This document shows, piece after piece, positions 1 to 7,624 of a DNA stretch of 64,000 nt. Both the position numbers and the translations under genes were made by a program. The stretch spans positions 186,001 to 250,000 of the forward strand of contig NZ_WRXL01000002.1 of the NCBI RefSeq assembly GCF_010119195.1, given 5' to 3'. This DNA is from Haloarcula salina. GTDB taxonomy: Archaea > Halobacteriota > Halobacteria > Halobacteriales > Haloarculaceae. The notes under the pieces were generated by a model. It did not search any database and was not told the DNA's origin. It saw nothing but the letters and a program-made list of their open reading frames with translations. Position 1 is the first letter of the stretch. Each line of letters begins with the position of its first letter.

Positions 1-431
1 CGTACGTCGATGGGCGCTGGCGCGTCGTCGAGGGCGTCCTGCAGCGGCCCCGCTTCGCCGACCACGCGACAGGAAACCGTGCCGTCGCGATAGATGAGCG
101 GCTTGAGGACGACGATGCCGAGCCGAGTGCTGGCGTCGTGTATCGCGTCGAACATCGGCATCGACAGCGGCCGGTTCTCGACGAGTGCGTACGTCCGTCG
201 CCGCTTGGCCCCCGAGAGCGTCACCGATTCGACGCCGGGCGTCGAGGGCGCGCGGTCGGCGAACCGGGTCGCGTCGCCGTCGATGGCGAACAGCACGGTA
301 TCACACCCTTTGGAGGTACGATTCCAGTCGATAATACGCGACTCCTTGACTTCGGAGTCGTTCGCCAGCAGATCGAAGAACTCCGGCGCGTAGTTGGGCG
401 GAACGCGAGCGGTGACCCGGAGATGTTTCAT
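1..431 (-). CDS. HTH_10 (Bat-type) transcriptional regulator, N-terminal part
   Basis: The reverse strand reads an open frame from ATG at 431 to the window edge, so only about 143 N-terminal residues are present. They match the sensor half of haloarchaeal bacterio-opsin-activator-like regulators: a start MKHLRVTARVPP, a middle part ending in a LENRPLS-like turn (here VENRPLSMPMFD), and the typical ending VVLKPLIYRDGTVSCRVVG then an ALDDAP helix. The C-terminal HTH_10 DNA-binding domain should lie outside the window. It is divergent from the ABC exporter genes, and this arrangement suggests it may control them. That link is inference from position only. Confidence 0.75.
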   Translation of the reverse strand, partial: MKHLRVTARVPPNYAPEFFDLLANDSEVKESRIIDWNRTSKGCDTVLFAIDGDATRFADRAPSTPGVESVTLSGAKRRRTYALVENRPLSMPMFDAIHDASTRLGIVVLKPLIYRDGTVSCRVVGEAGPLQDALDDAPAPIDV

Positions 432-453
432 GTCCGAATTGTGCCAGAATCGT

Positions 454-463
454 CATATAAATC
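454..463 (-). promoter_or_regulatory. TATA box of the HTH_10 regulator
   Basis: The reverse strand reads ATTTATATG here, centred about 27 nt before the ATG at 431. This is the distance expected for a leaderless haloarchaeal transcript. Confidence 0.55.
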
Positions 464-520
464 CACCTCTCATACGTCACAGAATGCTCTCGGTGTCGGC
501 GAGCGACAACGCTGACGACG

Positions 521-1588
521 ATGGCGAAACCGAAACAGCAACGTGGTGCGAGCGAGCCCGACCGGGCGGTCGCCGCTTCGACGGCGGCGATACGTGCCGA
601 CGGCCTCCGCGTCACCTACGCGGACGGAACGACAGCCGTCCAGAACGTGACGCTCACCGTCCCTCGCGGCGAGTTCTTCGGATTTCTCGGGCCGAACGGC
701 GCCGGCAAGACGACTGCCGTCAAGGTGTTGGCGACGCTGCTGGAACCGACCGAGGGGGGAGTCATCGTCAACAGTCACGACGCGACCGCGGCGCAGACGG
801 CGGTCAGAGAGACCATCGGATACATGGCACAGGACGTGAGCGTCGACGAGGAATTGACGGCGCGAGAGAACGTCGCCTTTGCCTGCGAGGCTTACGGCGT
901 CCCGCGCGGTCGGCGAGCAGAGCGAATCGAAGAGTTGCTCGACCTCGCAGACCTCGGAGATGTCGCCGACACGCCCGCCGGACGGTTCTCCGGTGGGATG
1001 AAGAAGCGACTCGACGCCGTGACGGCGCTCGTCCACGACCCGGACCTCGTCTTCCTTGACGAACCGACGACGGGGATGGACCCGAAGGCGCGAAACCGCC
1101 TGTGGGATCACTTCCGCCGACTCAACGAGGCGGGGACCACGATATTCCTCACGACCCAGTATCTCGAAGAAGCCGACGCGCTCTGTGACCGCGTCGCCGT
1201 CCTCCGGGACGGCCGCATCGCCGCGACGGGGTCGCCCGCCGAACTGAAGCGCCGCGTCGGCGGTCAGATCCTCGAAGTCGACGTGGACGGCGGCCGTGAG
1301 ACTGCCGAAACGGCTGCCGACCTGGCCCGTGAGGGGACGCGCTTCGGTCCGGACGCGACGATCGAAACCGTCGACGACACGGTTCGGGTGACGACGACGG
1401 ACGCCGCCGAACGCGGCACGGACTACCTGCTTGCGCTCCACGAGGCGGGCATCGCCGTGACCGGTTTCGACGTGGACGAACCGACGCTCGACGACGTTTT
1501 TCTCGCCATCGCGGACGGGCGAACCGACGGCTTCGACGTCGGGGACGACGGCGAGACCGGGCCGGGGACGTCCGGAGGGACACGATGA
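521..1588 (+). CDS. ABC transporter ATP-binding protein (DrrA type)
   Basis: This 355-residue ATPase energises the membrane permease encoded directly downstream. Visible motifs are Walker A GPNGAGKT (about 57-64), Q-loop YMAQD (about 101-105), signature FSGGMKKR (about 156-162) and Walker B VFLDEP (about 177-182). A C-terminal extension after residue 240 ends with the TLDDVFL motif seen in the daunorubicin-resistance ATPase family. The stop overlaps the start of the permease gene by ATGA, so the two are translationally coupled. The exported substrate cannot be told from sequence; lipids, drugs or polysaccharides are possible for this family. Confidence 0.93.
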   Translation: MAKPKQQRGASEPDRAVAASTAAIRADGLRVTYADGTTAVQNVTLTVPRGEFFGFLGPNGAGKTTAVKVLATLLEPTEGGVIVNSHDATAAQTAVRETIGYMAQDVSVDEELTARENVAFACEAYGVPRGRRAERIEELLDLADLGDVADTPAGRFSGGMKKRLDAVTALVHDPDLVFLDEPTTGMDPKARNRLWDHFRRLNEAGTTIFLTTQYLEEADALCDRVAVLRDGRIAATGSPAELKRRVGGQILEVDVDGGRETAETAADLAREGTRFGPDATIETVDDTVRVTTTDAAERGTDYLLALHEAGIAVTGFDVDEPTLDDVFLAIADGRTDGFDVGDDGETGPGTSGGTR

Positions 1589-2457
1589 GTTCCGCGGGCG
1601 TCGACGCCGGTCCGTCGCGGTCGGTCGAAAACTCCCTCGTCGGAGACATCTGGGTCAATTTCAAGCGGTGGGCCCGGAAGGCGATTCGGAATCCGACCGT
1701 CGTCTTCCTCGAACTCTTCATGGCGGTGTTCTCCCTGCTGATGTTCACGGCCGTCTTCGGCGATGTCGGCACCCTCGCTATCGAACGGGCCGGATTCGAG
1801 GGCGTCGGCTACCTCCCCTTCGTCCTCCCCGCAGCCGTCGTCCAGGTGTCGATGTCGTCGTCGCTCTCCTCTGGCCTCGGACTGGTCGAGGACCTCCAGA
1901 CGGGGATGTTCGAGAAGGTGACCGTCTCGCCGATGCGCTGGACCGCCGTCCTCGCCGGCAAGGCCGCCGCCGAACTGTTCCGCCTCGTCTGTTACGTGTT
2001 CGTCATCTTCGGTCTCGGATTGGCGATGGGTGCCACCGTCGAGACCGGACTCGTGGGGCTGTTCGGCATCGCCCTCGTCTGTGTCCTCTTCGCGCTCTGG
2101 TACATGGCGCTCTCGAACGCCGTCGCGGTGGTGACCCGGGACGAGGAGACGCTCGACGCCGTCGGGAACCTCCTCCTGTTCCCGCTTCTGTTTCTTTCCT
2201 CGGCGTTCCTCCCCGTGTCGTCGCTGCCAGAGGCGGTGCAGGTGGTCGCCATGGTCAATCCGGTCACCTACGGCGTCGACGCGATTCGAGCGCTGGTCCT
2301 CGGACGGGACGTGCTGACAGTCGTCGAGGTGACGGCGTTCGGCGGCGTCTCCGATACCCTCGTGCCGGCGCTCGCGGTTCTCTGTGCGCTCGATGTCGTC
2401 TTCGGTGCCGTCTCCGTCTGGCTCATGGGCCGTGCGACGGGATCCGAGGTGATGTGA
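1585..2457 (+). CDS. ABC-2 type transporter permease
   Basis: This 290-residue membrane protein has about six hydrophobic segments (roughly residues 43-63, 73-93, 120-140, 147-165, 185-205 and 255-275). It has the ABC-2 family hallmark of a short loop, FEKVTVSPMRW, after the second segment, and an NPVTYGVDAIR motif before the last helices. It starts inside the last codons of the ATPase gene (ATGA overlap), so both subunits are probably made in equal amounts and form a four-subunit exporter. The direction (export) follows from the ABC-2 family. The substrate is unknown. Confidence 0.92.
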   Translation: MSSAGVDAGPSRSVENSLVGDIWVNFKRWARKAIRNPTVVFLELFMAVFSLLMFTAVFGDVGTLAIERAGFEGVGYLPFVLPAAVVQVSMSSSLSSGLGLVEDLQTGMFEKVTVSPMRWTAVLAGKAAAELFRLVCYVFVIFGLGLAMGATVETGLVGLFGIALVCVLFALWYMALSNAVAVVTRDEETLDAVGNLLLFPLLFLSSAFLPVSSLPEAVQVVAMVNPVTYGVDAIRALVLGRDVLTVVEVTAFGGVSDTLVPALAVLCALDVVFGAVSVWLMGRATGSEVM

Positions 2458-2534
2458 TCGGGCCGCTCTGACCTACCCGCCGAATCCGCTGGAAGTGTTT
2501 CGGCCCTCCCGGCCTCCCCCGAGACCCGCGTGCG

Positions 2535-3185
2535 CTACGCAATTGTCCCGCTGAGCAGGCCGACGAAGCCGCCGGCCATCGTCTCGTAGCGCCGCTCGGT
2601 CGTCCGATCGGTGAGTCGCTCCCGGGCCGCGGCCACCCGGCGCTCGAACGCGCTGGCGTGAGACTGCCGGGACAGCCGCGTCCCCGACGCTGAGAGCCTG
2701 ACAAACCCCTCGAAGGCGACGTTCAGCGGGGCGGCGAGCGCGCTCGGACTCCGCTGGAAGTTCAGCAGCGCGACCCGTCCACCCGGGCGGACGCTGTCGC
2801 ACCACGCGTCGACGGCGGCCGCGGGGTCCTCGAAGATGCCGGCGACGAACGTCGCGAGCACGGCGTCGACGTCTCTGACCGGTGGTCGGGCGGCGTCGGC
2901 CCGGACGTAGTGGACGCTCTCGCCGGTCCGAGCGGGGCGCTCGCGCGCCCGGTCGAGCATCTCGCGGGTCACGTCGACGCCGATCACTCGGCCTGCCGGC
3001 CCGACGTGCTCGCGGAGGACCGGCACGTTCGCCCCGGTCCCACAGCCCATCTCGACGACGGTGTCGCCGGGTGAGAGCGCGAGCGCGTCCGCGGTCCGCT
3101 CGCGCCAGGACGAGACGCCCGGCGCGCTCGCGAGGCGGTCGTAGACGGCAGCCCACCGGCCGTAGAAGGACTGCGCGTCGGTCAC
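2535..3185 (-). CDS. Class I SAM-dependent methyltransferase
   Basis: A 216-residue protein of the UbiE/COQ5-like methyltransferase superfamily. Motif I is VVEMGCGTGAN (about 43-53), followed by a VIGVDVTREML motif II region and a motif around VDAVLATFVAGI. The start is GTG, overlapping the stop of the upstream ThiN regulator as GTGA, so it is translationally coupled to it. Residues 150-216 hold the helical region usual for lipid- or quinone-type acceptors, but the substrate cannot be named. Co-translation with an HTH/ThiN protein is the only hint at pathway. Confidence 0.88.
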   Translation of the reverse strand: MTDAQSFYGRWAAVYDRLASAPGVSSWRERTADALALSPGDTVVEMGCGTGANVPVLREHVGPAGRVIGVDVTREMLDRARERPARTGESVHYVRADAARPPVRDVDAVLATFVAGIFEDPAAAVDAWCDSVRPGGRVALLNFQRSPSALAAPLNVAFEGFVRLSASGTRLSRQSHASAFERRVAAARERLTDRTTERRYETMAGGFVGLLSGTIA

Positions 3186-4075
3186 AGGATCTCGCGCGCC
3201 GTCTCGGCGACCGACGCGGCGTCGTCGCCGAGCAGGTACACCACCGGCTCGATGCCCATCGCGCCGGTCTGATACAGCGCGTCCGCTCCGGGGTCGTCCG
3301 CCAGCGCGGCCGCGACGGCGGTCTCGACGGTCTCACCGGCGTCGAACTCGACGGCCGTGTAGCCCGCGTCCTCTAGCGCGGCCACGACGGACTCGTCGTA
3401 CCGGACGTTCAGGACCGCGCGAGCGTCGCTGCCGGCGGCCCGCGCCGCGAGCAACAGCGTGGCGACGTGCTCGCTGACGCCGAACTCCGGCTCGGCCGGG
3501 ATGGTCGCCCGCCCCTTCACGTCGAGGATGCGACCGGGGACCGCCGCCACGTCCTCGATGCCCTCCGCGTCGGGGAGGCACTGGACGAGGTTCGACCCGA
3601 CCGCCGGGATGAGCGTCGCGAAGCCGCTCGTGTTCTCCAGGACCGAGAGCCCGCGGCGGACCGACGCGAGCGTCTGCTCGGCCGTCCGGAGCGTCGAATC
3701 GGGGTCGTGGACGGCGAAGTCGTCGAAGGCCGACAGCTCCGGCACGGCGTCCTCGTGCAGTTTTGCCAGCGCGCCGCCCTGTTCGAGTTCGCGGACGAAC
3801 ACCTCGGTCTCGACGAGCGCCTGGACGGGGCTCATCTCGCCCGACGCCAGCCCGTCGGCCAGTCGCTCGACGAGTTCGTTCAGGCCGCGGTGGTCCAGCA
3901 GGTCCGCGTGACGTTCCACGTCGCCGTGGACGTACTTCGAGACGGCGCTCTGGCTGATCCCCAGCAGGTCGGCGACCTCGGACTGGGTCAGCCCGCGCTC
4001 TCTGAGCGCGTCGGCCAGCAGCGAGCGAAACGTCGGCAGGAAGTCGTCGACGACGATCTCCTCGACGAAGCGCAT
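3182..4075 (-). CDS. HTH domain plus ThiN domain transcriptional regulator (ThiR-like)
   Basis: This 297-residue protein has an N-terminal XRE-like helix-turn-helix (about 24-50: LTQSEVADLLGISQSAVSKY) and a C-terminal ThiN-like domain (about 125-297). ThiN-fused HTH proteins of archaea are known as ThiR regulators that sense thiamine phosphate. The other end of the window holds a paralogue at 12012 with the same architecture and a nearly identical N-terminal helix. This copy is not beside recognisable thiamine genes. It follows dcd through three micro-ORFs, and its ATG abuts the stop of the last one (TAGATG). It may sense a different ligand; that is inference. Confidence 0.85.
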   Translation of the reverse strand: MRFVEEIVVDDFLPTFRSLLADALRERGLTQSEVADLLGISQSAVSKYVHGDVERHADLLDHRGLNELVERLADGLASGEMSPVQALVETEVFVRELEQGGALAKLHEDAVPELSAFDDFAVHDPDSTLRTAEQTLASVRRGLSVLENTSGFATLIPAVGSNLVQCLPDAEGIEDVAAVPGRILDVKGRATIPAEPEFGVSEHVATLLLAARAAGSDARAVLNVRYDESVVAALEDAGYTAVEFDAGETVETAVAAALADDPGADALYQTGAMGIEPVVYLLGDDAASVAETAREIL

Positions 4076-4111
4076 CTATCTGGTGCCCCCGCTGCATGGT
4101 GTTCCGCTCAT
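4076..4111 (-). CDS. Micro-ORF 3 (11 residues) in the dcd-ThiN gap
   Basis: ATG at 4111 opens an 11-codon frame (MSGTPCSGGTR) whose TAG stop directly touches the ATG of the ThiN regulator. Its own start overlaps the stop of micro-ORF 2 as ATGA and lies 6 nt after a perfect GGAGG. Its likely role is to carry ribosomes to the regulator rather than to make a functional peptide. This is inferred from the layout. Confidence 0.4.
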   Translation of the reverse strand: MSGTPCSGGTR

Positions 4112-4182
4112 TGGTCGCCTCCGAACTCACTCGCACCCAGCCGAGATTCACGGCCCGCTCGCAGTGCTCCCGGCCCGCTCAT
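4108..4182 (-). CDS. Micro-ORF 2 (24 residues), ends EFGGDQ
   Basis: ATG at 4182 opens a 24-codon frame starting MSGPGALRAG and ending SEFGGDQ. The last codons GAG TTC GGA GGC GAC CAA contain a GGAGG Shine-Dalgarno placed 6 nt before the next ATG, and the stop overlaps that ATG as ATGA. The same ending occurs in dcd and micro-ORF 1, so this piece looks like a duplicated relay cassette. No function as a peptide can be claimed. Confidence 0.42.
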   Translation of the reverse strand: MSGPGALRAGRESRLGASEFGGDQ

Positions 4183-4244
4183 TGGTCGCCTCCGAACTCG
4201 ACCGACTTTCTCGCCGATACCGCGACGCCACGCATTGCGGCCAT
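4179..4244 (-). CDS. Micro-ORF 1 (21 residues), ends EFGGDQ
   Basis: ATG at 4244 opens a 21-codon frame ([14 protein letters not shown] then VEFGGDQ). It begins inside the dcd stop codon (TGATG) and ends by overlapping the start of micro-ORF 2 (ATGA). The GGAGG needed for its start lies in the last codons of dcd, and the GGAGG for the next start lies in its own last codons. It is too short for usual gene finders. Confidence 0.42.
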   Translation of the reverse strand: MAAMRGVAVSARKSVEFGGDQ

Positions 4245-4831
4245 CACTGATCGCCTCCGAACTCGCGATCTCCCTGTATCTTGCTCGCCTGCGGCCCGGT
4301 CTGGCCCTGATACTTCGAGCCTCGCTCGGCCCCGTACGGGCGGTCGGCGGGCGTCTTGAGTTCCGTGAAGGTGAGTTGCGAGATGCGCATGCCGGGCGTG
4401 AGCGCGACCGGTGCGGTGCCGAGGTTCGAGAGTTCGAGCGTGATCTGGCCCTCGTACCCGGGGTCGCATAATCCGGCAGTTGCATGCACCACAATCGCCA
4501 GCCGACCGAGCGACGACCGGCCCTCGACGTGGGCGATGAGGTCGTCGGGGATGGCGACTCGCTCGTGGGTGGTCCCGAGCACGAAGTCGCCCGGGTGGAG
4601 GATGAACTCCCCGTCATCCTCGACGACGGTCTCGTCGACGTAGTCCGCGACCTCGTCCTCGGAGTTCGGGTGGATACAGGGGATGTTGGCGTGCTGGAAC
4701 TCCAGGAACTCCCGGCCCAGCCGCAGGTCGACGCTGGCGGGCTGGATCTGGATGTCCGGGTCGTCGAGCGGCTCGACGACGAGGTCGCCCTCCTCGAGTC
4801 GCCGGAGGATATCCGCGTCTGAGAGTATCAT
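4244..4831 (-). CDS. dcd: dCTP deaminase
   Basis: A 195-residue enzyme of the dUTPase/dCTP deaminase fold. It deaminates dCTP to dUTP to feed dTMP synthesis; some archaeal members also hydrolyse the dUTP. Visible motifs are [11 protein letters not shown] (about 28-38), [20 protein letters not shown] (about 101-120, with the arginine and serines that bind phosphates) and [10 protein letters not shown] with the catalytic glutamate. Length is normal, with an N-terminal MILSDADI typical of the family. It is the first gene of the minus-strand operon leading to the ThiN regulator and methyltransferase. The last six codons double as the ribosome-binding site of the next micro-ORF. Confidence 0.95.
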   Translation of the reverse strand: MILSDADILRRLEEGDLVVEPLDDPDIQIQPASVDLRLGREFLEFQHANIPCIHPNSEDEVADYVDETVVEDDGEFILHPGDFVLGTTHERVAIPDDLIAHVEGRSSLGRLAIVVHATAGLCDPGYEGQITLELSNLGTAPVALTPGMRISQLTFTELKTPADRPYGAERGSKYQGQTGPQASKIQGDREFGGDQ

Positions 4832-4919
4832 GAGAGGGCCGTTTGCGGGCGCAGGCCTAAACTTCCCGGTTCCCGTCCACCCCGGAGACGGCGAGTTCGG
4901 CGCGGAAGCTATCAGTCCG

Positions 4920-6032
4920 CTATAGCGTCCGTCGCCTGACGACCGTCATACCGACCAGCGTGCCGCCGAACCCGAGCAGCATGAGCGCGGTCAGTCGTTC
5001 CGCCGACGAACTCGGCCCGCTGGACGGCTGCGGGACACTGATGGTCAGCGTTCCGGTCTCGCCGGCGCTGAAGGTCCCGCTGGTAGTCGCGTGCAGTTCC
5101 TGCTGGGGGACTTCGGAGTAGTTGAACGGTCCGGGCATCGTGAACGACGCGAGGTGGAGCGTCCGGTTCGGTCCGTCCTCGGGAACCGTGAACTCTACCG
5201 TTACCTGTGTCGGGTCGTCCGGGTCGTCAAAGGTGAACGACTGCCCGGTGATAGTGACGTTCTTCAACTGACCCGCTCTGTTCTGGTGGAGCACGGACGG
5301 GTTCTGCTCGACGCCGTCCTCGGAGTTCCCCAGCGCGGACATCAGGTCGCGGTCGTTCTCCGCGTAGTACGGCGGTTCGGGTGGCGCTTCGCCCGGTCCG
5401 AAGTCTATCTGCCAGTACACCGGCTCTTCCGGCGTTTCGGTTGGCTCCTCCGGCGTTTCGGTCGGCTCTTCCGGCGTTTCGGTCGGCTCCTCCGGCGTTT
5501 CGGTCGGCTCCTCCGGCGTTTCGGTTGGCTCCTCCGGCGTTTCGGTCGGCGTCGACGGTACCGTACAGAACGCCAGGAAACTGATTCCCTGTTGCGAGGT
5601 GACCACCCCGGTCGTCTGCGGCGGGTCCTGTTCGATGGCCTGGTTTATGGTACTCCCACCGCCGGACTTGACGACCACGACGTCGACGGGGACCTGTGAG
5701 GTCCAGTTGACTTCCGTGGGACCCTCAGCGGGATTCCCGTCATCGTAGGCTGTCTCGTTGAACGTAACGACGTCGTTCGCCCCCTTCTCGAAGACGAAGC
5801 CGTAGTCGCCGTTGGTCGACGCCCAGTTGTACTTCGCCAGCAACTCCTCGCCCGGAGCGCAGGGCTGTGGCGGGCTCCGGTCGTCTGTCTGTACCAGTAG
5901 CGACTGCGTGGACTGGGTCACCTGCGACAGTCCGACCCCGGCGACGGCGACGGTCGATCCGACGACGACCAGCGCGATCGCGGCCGTGACGACGACGAGT
6001 GGGAGGCTGGCGCTTCCCGACCCGTCACTCAT
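4920..6032 (-). CDS. Surface-anchored protein with TETPEEP repeats
   Basis: A 370-residue protein starting [11 protein letters not shown] with one N-terminal hydrophobic segment (about 11-35) and a C-terminal one (about 338-360) followed by RRR. That is the topology of a haloarchaeal cell-surface protein or of a signal-like N-terminus with a C-terminal anchor. The middle carries a TETPEEP heptad repeated about six times (about 162-205), likely a stiff, glycosylatable spacer rich in Thr/Pro/Glu. The start at 6032 is preferred over an upstream ATG at 6155 because the extra 41 residues are basic and precede the hydrophobic segment. Function is not recognised; it stands alone with its own AT-rich upstream region. 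Confidence 0.75.
   Translation of the reverse strand: MSDGSGSASLPLVVVTAAIALVVVGSTVAVAGVGLSQVTQSTQSLLVQTDDRSPPQPCAPGEELLAKYNWASTNGDYGFVFEKGANDVVTFNETAYDDGNPAEGPTEVNWTSQVPVDVVVVKSGGGSTINQAIEQDPPQTTGVVTSQQGISFLAFCTVPSTPTETPEEPTETPEEPTETPEEPTETPEEPTETPEEPTETPEEPVYWQIDFGPGEAPPEPPYYAENDRDLMSALGNSEDGVEQNPSVLHQNRAGQLKNVTITGQSFTFDDPDDPTQVTVEFTVPEDGPNRTLHLASFTMPGPFNYSEVPQQELHATTSGTFSAGETGTLTISVPQPSSGPSSSAERLTALMLLGFGGTLVGMTVVRRRTL
5419..5547 (-). repeat. 21-bp coding repeat (TETPEEP)
   Basis: A 21-bp unit (plus strand GGCTCCTCCGGCGTTTCGGT and close variants) is repeated about six times in tandem inside the surface-protein gene. The copies differ mainly at one or two third-codon positions, so the array is recent or is kept uniform by slippage. 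Confidence 0.85.
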
Positions 6033-6477
6033 CGCACGACTCCCTGCCCGGTTTCCGGTCCGGGCGACGCGGCTCCCCAGCAACTGTAGCTCTGATCGAT
6101 AATCTCGACGACATCGAGCATTAGTGACAATGGTGTATGCTTCGTTAGTACCCAATTTACAGCGGTAAGACTACGCTTCGACCATTTTATCAGCCAACAA
6201 GGATTGTGTGATCAAAGTTACAACCCAGATACTCTACTCGGCGGCGGACCGCGGCGGTGCCCATGGGAACGGCGAGAAGGGGTGCGGCTACCGGGTATCG
6301 CGAACGCCGCCGGGCTGGCCGGTCCACTAACCGAAGACCGAGAGAGTCTCGGGAGCAACTGCCTGGGGACGGAGCGCAGTGCCGGGGCCTGCTCGGCCAC
6401 GGCGTATGTACTCTATGGTATGTGCAACCGTGCGGGTACTCCGACGGGCGTTTAAGCCAGGATGTCTATGACAGAAT
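6033..6477. other. Intergenic region without recognised gene
   Basis: About 445 bp lie between the surface-protein gene and pth2. The part 6100-6230 is AT-rich and likely holds the surface-protein promoter. The part 6235-6440 is GC-rich with short open frames in several phases, none with convincing start signals or composition. I compared it mentally with archaeal RNase P RNA and SRP RNA landmarks and saw neither. Confidence 0.5.
6450..6456 (+). promoter_or_regulatory. TATA-like element of pth2
   Basis: GTTTAAG lies about 25 nt before the ATG at 6478, consistent with a leaderless message. Confidence 0.45.
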
Positions 6478-6816
6478 ATGAAGCAGGCTATCGTCGCGCG
6501 GGCCGACGTCGGGATGGGCGAGGGCAAACTCGCCGCGCAGGTCGCCCACGCCTCCCTGTCGGCTTACGAGGACGCCGGTCGGAAGCCCCGGAAGGCCTGG
6601 AAGGGCGAGGGGCAGAAGAAGGTCGTCCTGAAGGCCACCAGCGAGTCCGAGCTGTTCGAACTCGCCGACGTGGCCGAGCGCGAGGGCCTGCCGCATGCGG
6701 TCGTCCGCGACGCCGGCCACACACAGCTCGATCCCGGGACCGTCACGGCGCTGGCCGTCGGCCCCGCCGAGGACGAGCTTGTGGACCGCGTCACCGGCGA
6801 CCTGCCGCTGTACTGA
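6478..6816 (+). CDS. pth2: Peptidyl-tRNA hydrolase, archaeal/eukaryotic Pth2 type
   Basis: A 112-residue enzyme that releases stalled peptides from tRNA. It shows the Pth2 pattern: an N-terminal [25 protein letters not shown], where the Lys and the [10 protein letters not shown] helix form the active site. The central [12 protein letters not shown] and the C-terminal [20 protein letters not shown] complete the family pattern. Length is typical for the full family (about 110-120). It sits upstream of psmA but with its own promoter and a 73-nt gap containing the psmA TATA box, so the two are probably separate units. Confidence 0.96.
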   Translation: MKQAIVARADVGMGEGKLAAQVAHASLSAYEDAGRKPRKAWKGEGQKKVVLKATSESELFELADVAEREGLPHAVVRDAGHTQLDPGTVTALAVGPAEDELVDRVTGDLPLY

Positions 6817-6840
6817 GGGCAGTCGGCACGCGCGATAGGA

Positions 6841-6849
6841 CTATATAAT
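6841..6849 (+). promoter_or_regulatory. TATA box of psmA-psmB
   Basis: CTATATAAT lies about 45 nt before the psmA ATG, giving an expected short leader of roughly 20 nt. Confidence 0.6.
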
Positions 6850-6889
6850 AGTAACCCTAACCTCAGGTGAACAACAGACATCACACATC

Positions 6890-7624
6890 ATGCAAGGAAA
6901 CGAACAACAGGCGTACGACCGCGGGATCACCATCTTCTCGCCGGACGGACGCCTCTACCAGGTCGAGTACGCACGGGAAGCCGTAAAGCGCGGGACCGCG
7001 AGCGTCGGCGTCCGCACCGCGGACGGCGTCGTCATCGCGGCCGACCGCCACGCCCGGTCGCCGCTCATCGAGCGCGACAGCATCGAGAAGATCCACGAGA
7101 TCGACTCCCACGTCGGCGTCGCGAGCGCCGGTCACGTGGCCGACGCGCGCCAGCTCATCGACGTGGCGCGCCGGCAGGCCCAGGTCAACCGCCTGCGGTA
7201 CGACGAGCCGGCGTCGGTCGAGTCGCTGACCAAGGAGATCACCGACTACATCCAGCAGTACACGCAGACGGGCGGCGCGCGCCCGTTCGGCGTCGCGCTG
7301 CTCGTGGCCGGTATCGAGGACGGCCAGCCGCGGCTGTTCGAGACTGACCCGTCGGGGACGCCCTACGAGTGGCAGGCCGTCGCCATCGGCGGCTCGCGCG
7401 AGGACATCCAGTCGTTCCTCGAGGACGAGTACGGCGAGGAGATGGACCTCGAAGGCGGCATCGAACTCGCGCTCCGGGCGCTCGCGTCGGTCAACGACGA
7501 GGGCCTCGACGCCACCGGCGTCGACATCGCCACCATCGACGTGGAGACCGAGCAGTTCCGGAAGCTCTCGGAGGAGGACATCGCCGAACGCCTCGAGGAG
7601 TTCGAACTCGGAGGTGAGAACTGA
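6890..7624 (+). CDS. psmA: Proteasome subunit alpha
   Basis: A 244-residue subunit forming the outer rings of the 20S proteasome and gating substrate entry. The N-terminus contains the conserved YDRGITIFSPDGRLYQVEYAREAVKRG region (split here over residues 7-33), where the first helix gates the pore. The rest follows the Ntn-hydrolase fold without the catalytic Thr. Its TGA stop shares a base with the psmB ATG (TGATG), so both subunits are co-translated. In several haloarchaea alpha and beta genes are unlinked, so this operon is a useful marker. No second alpha gene is visible in the window. Confidence 0.97.
   Translation: MQGNEQQAYDRGITIFSPDGRLYQVEYAREAVKRGTASVGVRTADGVVIAADRHARSPLIERDSIEKIHEIDSHVGVASAGHVADARQLIDVARRQAQVNRLRYDEPASVESLTKEITDYIQQYTQTGGARPFGVALLVAGIEDGQPRLFETDPSGTPYEWQAVAIGGSREDIQSFLEDEYGEEMDLEGGIELALRALASVNDEGLDATGVDIATIDVETEQFRKLSEEDIAERLEEFELGGEN

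Larger units (their letters stand above)
4104..4265 (-). repeat. Threefold repeat of an SD-plus-start cassette at the dcd 3' end
   Basis: A 25-bp sequence is perfectly repeated at 4104-4128 and 4175-4199 (reverse strand GAGTTCGGAGGCGACCAATG then AGCGG). A diverged copy lies at 4244-4265, where it forms the end of dcd. Spacing is about 70 nt, but the sequence between copies is not repeated. Each copy encodes EFGGD(Q) and stop, and carries GGAGG plus an overlapping ATG. Confidence 0.85.

Noticed and set aside
4104-4265. CRISPR-like array
   Set aside because: Repeats are 25 bp at about 70-nt spacing but only two are perfect, and they encode codons with start/stop joints. There is no cas gene.
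5419-5547. CRISPR-like short repeats
   Set aside because: The 21-bp units are contiguous and in-frame coding repeats in the surface-protein gene.
6235-6440. RNase P RNA or SRP RNA
   Set aside because: I did not see the conserved landmarks of either RNA; only unspecific GC-rich pairing is present.
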